From the NCBI GenBank assembly GCA_003497555.1, contig DNNS01000044.1:3620-8881 (forward strand): 5,262 nucleotides of DNA, written 5' to 3'. The notes below the pieces were generated by a model. That model searched no databases. It was not told the DNA's origin and saw nothing but the letters and a program-made list of their open reading frames with translations. Below are positions 1 through 5,262 of the stretch, piece by piece (the stretch's first letter is position 1; every line of letters begins with the position of its first letter). Origin of the DNA: Spirochaetia bacterium. GTDB lineage: Bacteria > Spirochaetota > UBA12135. The position numbers and the translations under genes are program-made.

Positions 1-356
1 AAACTCCGGTAATAACGGAAAATCACGCTGCATAAAAAAACCGATGCAAACCATGTTAATAAATGCTGAATTACAATAACCTGTAAAAAACCGTTTGAAT
101 TATAACCCGCTAAAAAAAGAAAAATACTGTAACCTGGCACTCTGGCCTGACTATTTGGAAGTAATCCCTGTCTGAAGGAAATAACCGGCTGTAAATACTC
201 AAAACTGTCTCCTAAAATCAGAACACAGCGTACACAAAAAAAATAATAAATCCGGGCAAGTAAAAACATTACGGAAAAAATTATATAGCCGAATGCCTGC
301 TGCCTGACCGATATGTCCTGCTGACCGGCATTCGGATTTTCATGAATTATTTTCAT
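1..356 (-). CDS. GT-C type membrane glycosyltransferase, N-terminal 118 residues (cut by window edge)
   Basis: I translated this frame by hand. It starts at ATG 356-354 and stays open to base 1, so the C-terminal part is missing. After a polar tail of about 20 residues comes a hydrophobic segment (about 21-48), then a loop with G49-D50 and, about 20 residues on, R72-V-P-G-Y76, then further hydrophobic stretches (about 77-84 and 90-113). An acidic residue in the first outer loop followed by an R-x-PGY element just before the next helix is typical of the GT-C superfamily (PMT/ArnT-like enzymes), which move a sugar from a polyprenyl-phosphate carrier to an acceptor outside the cytoplasmic membrane. 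The start is 6 bases past the stop of the GT2 gene, in the same frame, with no clear Shine-Dalgarno sequence, so coupled translation is likely. Acceptor and sugar cannot be inferred. Another polytopic polysaccharide protein is possible. Confidence 0.72.
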   Translation of the reverse strand, partial: MKIIHENPNAGQQDISVRQQAFGYIIFSVMFLLARIYYFFCVRCVLILGDSFEYLQPVISFRQGLLPNSQARVPGYSIFLFLAGYNSNGFLQVIVIQHLLTWFASVFLCSVIFRYYRS

Positions 357-362
357 AAAATA

Positions 363-1316
363 TCAGCAATTTTGTTCTTTGATTAGATATTTGGGGCGTT
401 TTTTTGTTTCCAGATAGGTTTTAGCAAGATATTGGCCGATTATTCCCAGACATAGCAGCTGTAATCCTCCGCTGAAACAGATAATTACAGCCAGCGAAGG
501 CCATCCCGAAACCGGATCTCCGAATAATATTTTTCTGATCACGATAAAAATAATTCCGCCCACAGCTAAAAACGACATGCCGATTCCCATAAACGCCGCA
601 AATGCCAGGGGCACTTCTGAAAATGCAGCGATTCCGTCTATTGAATAAAAAATTAAATCCCGGAAAGACCATTTGCTGTTTCCTTTTTGACGACCGACAT
701 TTTCATAGGATATCCATTTTACCGAAAAACCAATCCAGCTGAAAAGCCCCTTGGAAAATCTGTTGTATTCAGGCAGGGAAAGAATGGCATCAACCATAGG
801 TCTTTTCATGATTCTGAAATCACGGGCACCAGCGGCTATTTTCAGCCTGGAAATTTTATTAATGATGGTATAAAAAAGCGATGCCAGAACCGAGCGAAAA
901 AACGGCTCTCCGCGGCGTGAAATCCGCCGGGCTGCAACACAATCGGTTTTATCGTCATCAAGAAGCACAAACATTTCTTCCAGCAGTTCAATCGGATCTT
1001 GTAAATCCACATCCATTATTGCCGTATAATAACCGCTTGATTTTTCCAGGCCGGCATAAATTGCCGATTCTTTGCCGAAATTACGGGAAAAAGAAATATA
1101 TTTTACCCGCCGGTCAGTCCCGGCTATTTCCCTGATAATATCAAGGCTGTTATCTTCCGAACCGTCATTAATAAAAATAAATTCCATAGCCGTGCGGTTA
1201 AATACCTTTTTTTTTAAAAAACGGTCGAGTTTAGTATAAAAAACAAGAATTGATTCCTGTTCATTATAACAGGGAACTACAATTGAGAGTTTTTTACCGG
1301 AGTTTCTGGCAGGCAT
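363..1316 (-). CDS. GT2 family glycosyltransferase, GtrB/DPM1-like (polyprenyl-phosphate sugar synthase type)
   Basis: This 317-residue protein is full length for bactoprenol glucosyltransferases (GtrB, ArnC-like). The N-terminal GT-A domain shows the nucleotide-sugar start V13-V-P-C-Y-N-E19, the N50-D-G-S53 motif, S77-R-N-F-G-K-E83, and the metal-binding D102-V-D104 followed by LQDP. R168 in the DFRIM segment and the later RxKGxSKW region (209-216) also match the family. Two membrane helices follow (about 233-261 and 271-298), ending in GLQLLCLGIIGQY and a basic tail, as in GtrB. The expected reaction is transfer of a sugar from a nucleotide donor to undecaprenyl phosphate at the inner face of the membrane; the sugar is unknown. 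The start ATG shares its A with the TAA of the upstream GT2 remnant, and the GT-C gene follows 6 bases after the stop, so this enzyme probably supplies the lipid-linked sugar to it. An A9 run covers codons 34-37. Confidence 0.93.
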   Translation of the reverse strand: MPARNSGKKLSIVVPCYNEQESILVFYTKLDRFLKKKVFNRTAMEFIFINDGSEDNSLDIIREIAGTDRRVKYISFSRNFGKESAIYAGLEKSSGYYTAIMDVDLQDPIELLEEMFVLLDDDKTDCVAARRISRRGEPFFRSVLASLFYTIINKISRLKIAAGARDFRIMKRPMVDAILSLPEYNRFSKGLFSWIGFSVKWISYENVGRQKGNSKWSFRDLIFYSIDGIAAFSEVPLAFAAFMGIGMSFLAVGGIIFIVIRKILFGDPVSGWPSLAVIICFSGGLQLLCLGIIGQYLAKTYLETKKRPKYLIKEQNC

Positions 1317-1543
1317 TATACAGAGTTTCCGTTATTCTTGATTTTTTTGGTATTATTACCGGGGTTCTTGCTTTTTCCCAATACCTCATCCACTATATAT
1401 AGCGGACGCTGTTTGCTGGCAGAATATATCCGCCCTGTATACTGCCCGATTATCCCAAGAAACAGCATCTGCAGACCGCCGAAAAAAAGCATTACGGCAA
1501 TTAGCGATGACCACTTTCCTATCATTAGCAGATTATACAGCAA
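1316..1543 (-). pseudogene. C-terminal remnant of a second GtrB/DPM1-like GT2 glycosyltransferase
   Basis: The translated frame carries a family 2 glycosyltransferase C-terminus without the catalytic domain. From the Trp at 1516-1514 it matches residues 272-314 of the neighbouring complete GT2 enzyme at 22 of 43 positions by eye, including FxGGLQ, LGIIGQY and the K-x-R-P-x-Y tail. The whole GT-A domain with NDGS and DxD is absent. The frame stays open back to base 1648 (stop TAA 1651-1649), but those 35 extra codons hold no ATG or GTG and do not resemble the matching part of GT2 enzymes. The best start inside is TTG 1543-1541, with no good ribosome binding site. A further 24 or so residues rich in Lys and Asn follow the homology, and the TAA overlaps the ATG of the next gene by one base, so the junction looks like an old operon. 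I read it as a decayed tandem duplicate. A short expressed membrane peptide is possible but less likely. Confidence 0.75.
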
Positions 1544-1647
1544 ATTAAACGGATTTACAAACCTTATAAATTCCTGCCAGTGCTGTGCGGGTGCAAATTT
1601 ATTTCTTGGGTAAATAAAACAATAAAGCCCGTCCCTGTGTACTAAAT

Positions 1648-1676
1648 TTTAGTTTTTTGTTTTTTCATTATATAAT
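1648..1676 (+). promoter_or_regulatory. Predicted sigma-70 type promoter of the hpf-hprK-HPr-TPR-pta operon
   Basis: A perfect TATAAT lies at 1671-1676, 21 bases before the hpf start codon. The best -35 candidate with a 17-base spacer is TTTAGT at 1648-1653, only three of six matches to TTGACA. The spacer contains GTTTTTT twice in tandem (1652-1665), and the surroundings are very T-rich. The -10 sits within the perfect palindrome ATTATATAAT (1667-1676), so a minus-strand TATAAT also exists, but it has no credible -35 partner. The rest of the 1544-1697 intergenic stretch shows no hairpin, operator or RNA gene that I can support. Confidence 0.6.
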
Positions 1677-1684
1677 ATCTCACA

Positions 1685-1690
1685 AGAGGA
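1685..1690 (+). promoter_or_regulatory. Ribosome binding site of hpf
   Basis: AGAGGA preceded by A lies 7 bases before the ATG at 1698-1700. It is one of the two best Shine-Dalgarno sites in the window and supports this start for hpf as the first gene of the operon. Confidence 0.75.
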
Positions 1691-1697
1691 TCTCATA

Positions 1698-2438
1698 ATG
1701 ATACTTAATATTCATGGACACAAAATAAAAATTACCAGACAACTGCATGACACTATCGAAGATCATGTAAAAAAAATCAAGCATTATTTTGATCATATCA
1801 TCACAGCCAATGTTACGGTCGCCAGACAGAAAAATACCGTTACTGCCGAAGCAACGGTCATAATGGGGCACCATCACTTTCATAATAAATTATCCAGTGA
1901 CAATAAATTCAAGTCGGTTGAACTGCTGTTTGACAAAATTGAAGATCAGGTACGGCGCTATAAAGATTATATCACCAGCCATAAAAGCGGCGGTGTCAGG
2001 GAACTGGTAAGTGATCTGCTGGATGCTGAAGAGAAAATAAAGGTTACTGTTCTTGATGAAGTCATTGAAAAAAAACCCATGAGCGATCTTGAAGCTGTCC
2101 TTGAACTTGCCGGTTCACGCTCGGTATTTTCCGGATATTATCTCAATCCGGCCAGCGAGCATGCCTCCTTTCTGGAAAAAACTTCTGCCGGCTGTAACTT
2201 ATATGTTTTTGACGGGCACTGGGAAAAACGTTCGATTGTACTTGACAAGCGCAAGAATATTCTTAATACCGATACAGTGGAAAATCTGCATATTGTAAAA
2301 GACAGCCTGGAATCGTCAGTGGACTTTCTTATACTCGAAAAAAATCCGTTTCGCATTTTTGAATCGGTACGCACCGGTAAAATTTGCCTTTTATACCGTA
2401 AAAACAAAACCAGTTTCGGGTTAATCCGGGAGATTTAA
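1698..2438 (+). CDS. hpf: Ribosome hibernation promoting factor, long form with enlarged C-terminal region
   Basis: Residues 1-95 form a typical HPF/RaiA domain (Ribosomal_S30AE): an initial strand with HGHKIKIT, a helix ending in K28-H-Y-F31, and the closing helix with F78-D-K-I-E-D-Q-V-R-R-Y-K89. This domain binds the 30S decoding site and blocks translation in slow-growing cells. After a linker (96-124) comes K126-P-M-S-D-L-E-A-V134, which resembles the start of the dimerisation domain of long HPF. The last 45 residues (202-246, including NPFRIF, LLYRKNK and SFGLI) match the same domain up to its end (FFVF, VVYRRKDG, YGLI in other bacteria). At 246 residues the protein is about 60 longer than the usual 180-190; the extra part lies between these two segments. 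A cluster of His at 58-62 is unusual. It is the first gene of the operon, and hprK follows 6 bases after its stop. The hibernation role is confident; 100S ribosome pairing by this variant is inferred. Confidence 0.92.
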   Translation: MILNIHGHKIKITRQLHDTIEDHVKKIKHYFDHIITANVTVARQKNTVTAEATVIMGHHHFHNKLSSDNKFKSVELLFDKIEDQVRRYKDYITSHKSGGVRELVSDLLDAEEKIKVTVLDEVIEKKPMSDLEAVLELAGSRSVFSGYYLNPASEHASFLEKTSAGCNLYVFDGHWEKRSIVLDKRKNILNTDTVENLHIVKDSLESSVDFLILEKNPFRIFESVRTGKICLLYRKNKTSFGLIREI

Positions 2439-2446
2439 ATTTAAAT
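2433..2446. repeat. 14-base perfect AT palindrome across the hpf/hprK junction
   Basis: ATTTAAATTTAAAT reads the same on both strands. It covers the hpf stop codon (2436-2438) and the first two bases of the hprK ATG (2445-2447). It is made only of A and T, so chance in an AT-rich genome is plausible. It separates the hprK start from its candidate ribosome binding site GGGAG (2428-2432). Confidence 0.55.
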
Positions 2447-3392
2447 GGAAATTGCAGTCAAGGAGCTTCTTGATTACCATAGTCTCGAACACCCTCTTAA
2501 ATTAAAACTGGTAAGCGGAATCCGCGGAATAGAAAAAAAAATTACTACCAATTCCATAAACCGGCCCGGGCTTAATTTATTCGGATTTTATGACAATTTT
2601 GTACCCGAACGTGTTCAGATATTCGGCAGGGGCGAAGCTGCTTTTTTGGTTAAACTGGTTAAAGAACAAAACCTTGAAAATATAAAAAAATTTTTCACCT
2701 TCGACATTCCCTGCTGTATTTTCAGCCATGATTTTGAACTCCCAAAAGATGTTAAAGATATTTCCGAAGCAGCCGGAATACCTGTGCTTAACACCGGTAT
2801 GTCTACAGCCATGCTCATACATAATATCGAGCAGTTTTTCGCCTTTGAAGCGGCTCCCCGCACTACCATTCACGGTGTAATGATTGAGGTTTTCGGCATC
2901 GGTATTCTTCTAACCGGCGAAAGCGGAGTAGGTAAAAGCGAATGCGCTCTTGAGCTGATTGAACGCGGACACCGGCTTATTTCCGACGATGTGGTTGATA
3001 TCAGGCTGCTGCCCAACAATATGCTGATGGGCTACGGCAGCAAGCTGATCAAGCATCATATGGAAATCCGCGGGGTAGGCATCATCAATATAGCGCATTT
3101 GTTCGGCGTGGGAGTTGTCAGGGAATCAAAGCAGATCAACATGATAATTCATCTGGAAAACTGGGATGAAAACAAGCAATACGACCGTCTTGGCCTTGAA
3201 GATGAATATGAAGAAATTCTTGGAGAAAAAATCACCAGGCTGGTTATACCAGTGCAGCCCGGACGTAATATTCCCATTATTATCGAAACCGCTTCCATGA
3301 ATTACCGCCTGAAAACCATGGGGTATCACCCGGCCAAGGAATTCAACAATATGATCACTTCCCTGATCGAACGCGGAGAAGAAATTTATTAA
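2445..3392 (+). CDS. hprK: HPr kinase/phosphorylase
   Basis: At 315 residues this has the normal length. Residues 1-130 form the N-terminal domain. The kinase domain follows with H143-G-V, the Walker A loop G158-E-S-G-V-G-K-S165, the acidic pair D181-D182 in LISDDVVD, the signature H205-M-E-I-R-G-V-G-I-I-N215, and the C-terminal region P272-G-R-N275 with ETASMNYRLK and MGYHPAKEFN, which is strongly conserved in HprK. The enzyme phosphorylates HPr on Ser46 with ATP or pyrophosphate and removes the phosphate with inorganic phosphate, in the cytoplasm. All expected catalytic elements are present, so it should be active. Its substrate is encoded 6 bases downstream. GGGAG at 2428-2432 is the probable ribosome binding site, a little far (12 bases) from the ATG, so coupling to hpf may help. 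An A9 run occurs at 2533-2541. Confidence 0.97.
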   Translation: MEIAVKELLDYHSLEHPLKLKLVSGIRGIEKKITTNSINRPGLNLFGFYDNFVPERVQIFGRGEAAFLVKLVKEQNLENIKKFFTFDIPCCIFSHDFELPKDVKDISEAAGIPVLNTGMSTAMLIHNIEQFFAFEAAPRTTIHGVMIEVFGIGILLTGESGVGKSECALELIERGHRLISDDVVDIRLLPNNMLMGYGSKLIKHHMEIRGVGIINIAHLFGVGVVRESKQINMIIHLENWDENKQYDRLGLEDEYEEILGEKITRLVIPVQPGRNIPIIIETASMNYRLKTMGYHPAKEFNNMITSLIERGEEIY

Positions 3393-3398
3393 TTATTT

Positions 3399-3680
3399 AT
3401 GAAAATTGAATTGACTGTTATAAATAAATCCGGTCTGCATGCCAAACCCGCCAGTTTAATCGTAGAAACCGCTTCGCGTTTTAAAAATACCAAAATCAAC
3501 ATTATAAAAAACAGCAGTACCATAAATGCCAAGTCCATCCTTGGAATTTTAAGCCTGGAAGCCAATCAGGGAACAAGCCTGGTTTTTGAAGCAAACGGCA
3601 GAGAAGAAAATGAGGCTCTGCAGGCGCTGAAAAATCTTTTTGATTTGCATTTCGGCGAACTTCCCGGCGGAAAACCATGA
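3399..3680 (+). CDS. ptsH: Phosphocarrier protein HPr
   Basis: This 93-residue protein has both phosphorylation sites of HPr. G12-L-H-A-K-P-A18 carries the catalytic His (H14, His15 in other HPr proteins), and I42-N-A-K-S-I-L-G49 carries Ser46, the target of HprK. The usual Arg two residues after the His is Lys here (K16), a conservative but uncommon change that could slow phosphotransfer from Enzyme I. Position next to hprK, the intact Ser46 region and the lack of Enzyme I or sugar permease genes nearby suggest that the regulatory Ser phosphorylation matters; because the His is kept it is not a Crh-type protein. No good ribosome binding site lies just before the ATG (GGAG at 3375-3378 is 20 bases away), so translation is probably coupled to hprK. 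The stop overlaps the start of the next gene as ATGA. Length is slightly above the usual 85-90, with a Gly/Pro-containing tail. Confidence 0.95.
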   Translation: MKIELTVINKSGLHAKPASLIVETASRFKNTKINIIKNSSTINAKSILGILSLEANQGTSLVFEANGREENEALQALKNLFDLHFGELPGGKP

Positions 3681-4525
3681 AAAAAATAATCCTGCTCTGT
3701 GCAGTTGTAATAATTACAGCCTGTACAGGCAGCAGGGATAATCTATCCGAAGCCAAAAATGCCTATTTCCTTCACGACTACAGCCGCGCTCTTGATTTTT
3801 TCAGCGCGGCTTTGCGGCGTGATTCCGGTTCTCCGGATCTTGCTGCCGAATGTCATAACTATATGGCAAAAATCCATTTTCTGCAGCGTAATAAAACTGA
3901 TTTTTACAGGCAATTCGATTTATTCCGCGCCGGTTACAGTACGCGGCTTGAAAACCGCGCTGTAAAAAAAACCCTTTCCATGTATTATTTTTTTTCATCG
4001 GTTTTTCTGGAAAAACTGGAAAACCAGAAAAGCGCCTATGAAGACCTGGTAAAGGCCGTAACCATGCAGCCGGATAATCCTTTTGCCCTGCACAGGCTGG
4101 GTTATTTTTTCCTGATTAAAAACAATACTGCAAAATATCTTGAAGTCAGTAAATTAATTGTCAATCCCGGGCATTTGACGCTTGATGAACAAGAGATGCT
4201 TAATCAGCTGGCCCTGTTAAATCAGCTGTACCATGCCCTGCATGACGGCAGAGATTCCGCTGCAGAAGAACTCATTCTTGTCTCTAAAAATCAGCCTGCG
4301 CGTTTCCGTTTTTTCCCGGCAGATTATGAACTGCTGGAGGCTTACTGCGCAGCCTGGAAAGGCAAAGCGTCCGGAGCCATTGATATTTTCCGTAAATATT
4401 ATACTAACTCCGGCATCATCAGGTCCGCCCTGCAATTTGAACTGACTGCCAATCCTTTTATCTTAAATATACAAAGCAGCGACGATTATCAGATATTTTT
4501 TGATACTTTTTTTAAACAGGAATAA
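3677..4525 (+). CDS. TPR-containing lipoprotein
   Basis: The 282-residue product begins with a short lipoprotein signal: K2-K3, a hydrophobic stretch 4-13, and a lipobox I13-T-A-C16. Cleavage before C16 and lipid attachment would anchor it on the periplasmic side of a membrane. The mature part is helical with TPR-like units: one clear repeat at about 23-52 (the pattern A-Y-F-L-H-D-Y-S-R-A-L-D-F-F), another at about 119-150 including M130-Q-P-D-N-P-F-A-L-H-R-L-G-Y, and weaker helix pairs to about 245. TPR proteins act as binding scaffolds; the partner is unknown. The gene overlaps HPr by 4 bases (ATGA), with GGCGGA at 3667-3672 as possible ribosome binding site, and pta starts 10 bases after its stop. 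From memory, spirochaetes such as Treponema also place a TPR gene beside pta. Nothing in the sequence links it directly to HPr or acetate metabolism. Confidence 0.82.
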   Translation: MKKIILLCAVVIITACTGSRDNLSEAKNAYFLHDYSRALDFFSAALRRDSGSPDLAAECHNYMAKIHFLQRNKTDFYRQFDLFRAGYSTRLENRAVKKTLSMYYFFSSVFLEKLENQKSAYEDLVKAVTMQPDNPFALHRLGYFFLIKNNTAKYLEVSKLIVNPGHLTLDEQEMLNQLALLNQLYHALHDGRDSAAEELILVSKNQPARFRFFPADYELLEAYCAAWKGKASGAIDIFRKYYTNSGIIRSALQFELTANPFILNIQSSDDYQIFFDTFFKQE

Positions 4526-4526
4526 T

Positions 4527-4531
4527 GGAGG
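4527..4531 (+). promoter_or_regulatory. Ribosome binding site of pta
   Basis: GGAGG lies 4 bases before the ATG at 4536-4538. It decides the start: a closer ATG at 4525-4527 overlaps the previous stop codon but opens a frame of only ten codons. Confidence 0.8.
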
Positions 4532-4535
4532 CGGT

Positions 4536-5262
4536 ATGGATTTTATCCAGGAATTAAAACAAAAAGTCAGAAAAAATCCCAAAACTGTTATTTTAGCGGA
4601 AGGTACGGAACCGCGTATGCATAAAGCAGCCGAAGCGCTGGTCAAGGAAAAACTGGTTAAAGAAGTTTTTCTTACCGGCAGAGACAGCGAAGTTTTAGCC
4701 GTGGCTAAAAAAGAGGGTATCGATCTGAGCGGTATCAGCATTATCGATCCGGAAAAATTTTCCGGTCTCGACCGTTTTGCCGCCGAATATTATAATTTAC
4801 GCAAGCATAAAGGCGTCAGCGAACAGGATGCCAGGGAAGCAGTTAAAAAAGATCTGATTTTCAGCGCTCTGCATGTACGCCTGGGCCTGAGCGACGGTAT
4901 GGTTGCCGGCGCGGTATCGACTACGGCCGATGTTTCACGCACTGCAGTTACGGTTGTACAGCCGAGACCAGGCATCAAATATATTTCTTCGTTTTTTATC
5001 ATGGTTACACCCAGGGAAGAGTATGGAGAAAAGGGAGTATTTATTTATTCCGACTGCGGTCTGATACCTGAGCCTTCTGCCGAGCAGCTTAAGGATATTG
5101 CAATTGCCTCGGCCCGCAACGCCCGTCTGCTTTGCGGCATGGAACCGCGCGTGGCCCTGCTTTCCTTTTCCACCAAGGGATCAGCCAAACATCCGTCCAT
5201 AGACAAGGTAATCAAAGCCAGAGAACTGCTTGATCAGGGACAAGTTGATTTTATTTACGATG
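4536..5262 (+). CDS. pta: Phosphate acetyltransferase, N-terminal 242 residues (cut by window edge)
   Basis: I translated this frame from the ATG at 4536 and it stays open to the end of the window. It matches the short-form Pta catalytic domain: V18-I-L-A-E-G-T-E-P-R27 near the N-terminus, I69-I-D-P72, E84-Y-Y-N-L-R-K-H-K-G93, L119-S-D-G-M-V-A-G-A126 with T129-T-A-D132, R144-P-G146, the D173-C174 segment with PEPSAEQL, and L209-S-F-S-T-K-G-S-A217. The enzyme interconverts acetyl-CoA plus phosphate with acetyl phosphate plus CoA in the cytoplasm, usually together with acetate kinase to make ATP and acetate. Short Pta proteins are about 330 residues, so about 90 are missing here. The N-terminus starts directly with the catalytic domain, without the BioD-like and DRTGG parts of long forms such as E. 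coli Pta. It is the fifth gene of the operon; ackA might follow but is outside the window. Confidence 0.96.
   Translation, partial: MDFIQELKQKVRKNPKTVILAEGTEPRMHKAAEALVKEKLVKEVFLTGRDSEVLAVAKKEGIDLSGISIIDPEKFSGLDRFAAEYYNLRKHKGVSEQDAREAVKKDLIFSALHVRLGLSDGMVAGAVSTTADVSRTAVTVVQPRPGIKYISSFFIMVTPREEYGEKGVFIYSDCGLIPEPSAEQLKDIAIASARNARLLCGMEPRVALLSFSTKGSAKHPSIDKVIKARELLDQGQVDFIYD

Noticed and set aside
1..1340. Repeated words like AACTCCGGTA and AATAACGGAAA near 1-20 and 1290-1340
   Set aside because: They are short, lie in different orders and orientations, and fall in coding sequence, so they do not support a true repeat or attachment site.
1338..1613. 91-codon plus-strand open frame opposite the GT2 remnant
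   Set aside because: It is antisense to a recognisable glycosyltransferase tail, the product looks like no known protein, and it has no good ribosome binding site.
1642..1668. Minus-strand ATG with an 8-codon frame (MKKQKTKI) just before the GT2 remnant
   Set aside because: It is out of frame with the remnant, overlaps the palindromic -10 and has no good ribosome binding site. It could join the remnant only through a frameshift, for which there is no evidence.
1544..1697. Possible riboswitch, small RNA or terminator in the divergent intergenic region
   Set aside because: I found no GC-rich hairpin followed by a T run and no conserved leader motif; only the promoter and ribosome binding site can be supported.
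2533..2541. A9 run in hprK as a frameshift or phase-variation site
   Set aside because: The reading frame is intact with all HprK motifs after it, and similar A or T runs occur throughout the window, so it looks like base composition.
2577..2873. 98-codon minus-strand open frame inside hprK
   Set aside because: It is opposite the N-terminal domain of a clear HprK; the frame is best explained as a by-product of the codon pattern of the sense gene.
3719..3730. Perfect palindrome GCCTGTACAGGC as a possible operator
   Set aside because: It lies in the lipobox codons of the TPR lipoprotein inside the operon, with no promoter nearby and no second copy that I noticed. Chance is likely.
4525..4557. 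ATG at 4525 overlapping the TPR lipoprotein stop
   Set aside because: The frame ends after ten codons. The GGAGG site and Pta homology support the ATG at 4536.

Overview
The window (5,262 bases, AT-rich by eye, with many A and T runs) holds two divergent gene blocks from a bacterium. The left block lies on the minus strand and runs off the left edge. It contains a membrane glycosyltransferase of the GT-C type (partial), a GtrB/DPM1-like family 2 glycosyltransferase, and the 3' remnant of a second copy of that family 2 enzyme. The right block lies on the plus strand and runs off the right edge. It is a tight five-gene operon: hpf (ribosome hibernation factor), hprK (HPr kinase/phosphorylase), a gene for the phosphocarrier protein HPr, a TPR lipoprotein gene, and pta (phosphate acetyltransferase, partial).

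Layout: 1-356 (-) start of a polytopic glycosyltransferase; 363-1316 (-) polyprenyl-phosphate sugar synthase type GT2; 1316-1543 (-, open frame back to 1648) GT2 C-terminal remnant; 1544-1697 intergenic region with the hpf promoter (perfect TATAAT at 1671-1676) and a good ribosome binding site; 1698-2438 hpf; 2445-3392 hprK; 3399-3680 HPr; 3677-4525 TPR lipoprotein; 4536-5262 pta. Gaps inside the plus-strand operon are 6, 6, -4 and 10 bases, so the genes are probably co-transcribed and partly translationally coupled.

How the genes work together: the minus-strand pair fits the usual two-step scheme in which a GT2 enzyme loads a sugar onto a lipid carrier in the cytoplasmic membrane and a GT-C enzyme transfers it to an acceptor on the outer face. 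The plus-strand operon joins nutrient signalling (HprK acting on Ser46 of HPr), ribosome inactivation at low growth rate (HPF) and overflow acetate/acetyl-phosphate metabolism (Pta). No PTS permease or Enzyme I lies in the window, so HPr may act mainly as a regulator here; this is inference.

Organism: hprK with HPr beside hpf, and a TPR lipoprotein directly before pta, recall from memory the arrangement in spirochaetes such as Treponema, which carry HPr and HprK but few or no PTS permeases. This is a low-confidence guess; no rRNA or other marker gene is present. The points most worth a second look are the HPF C-terminal region, which is about 60 residues longer than usual and seems to hold one degenerate and one intact dimerisation-type segment, and the decayed tandem GT2 copy at the divergent junction. 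I see no clearly new defence, mobile or RNA system in this window.
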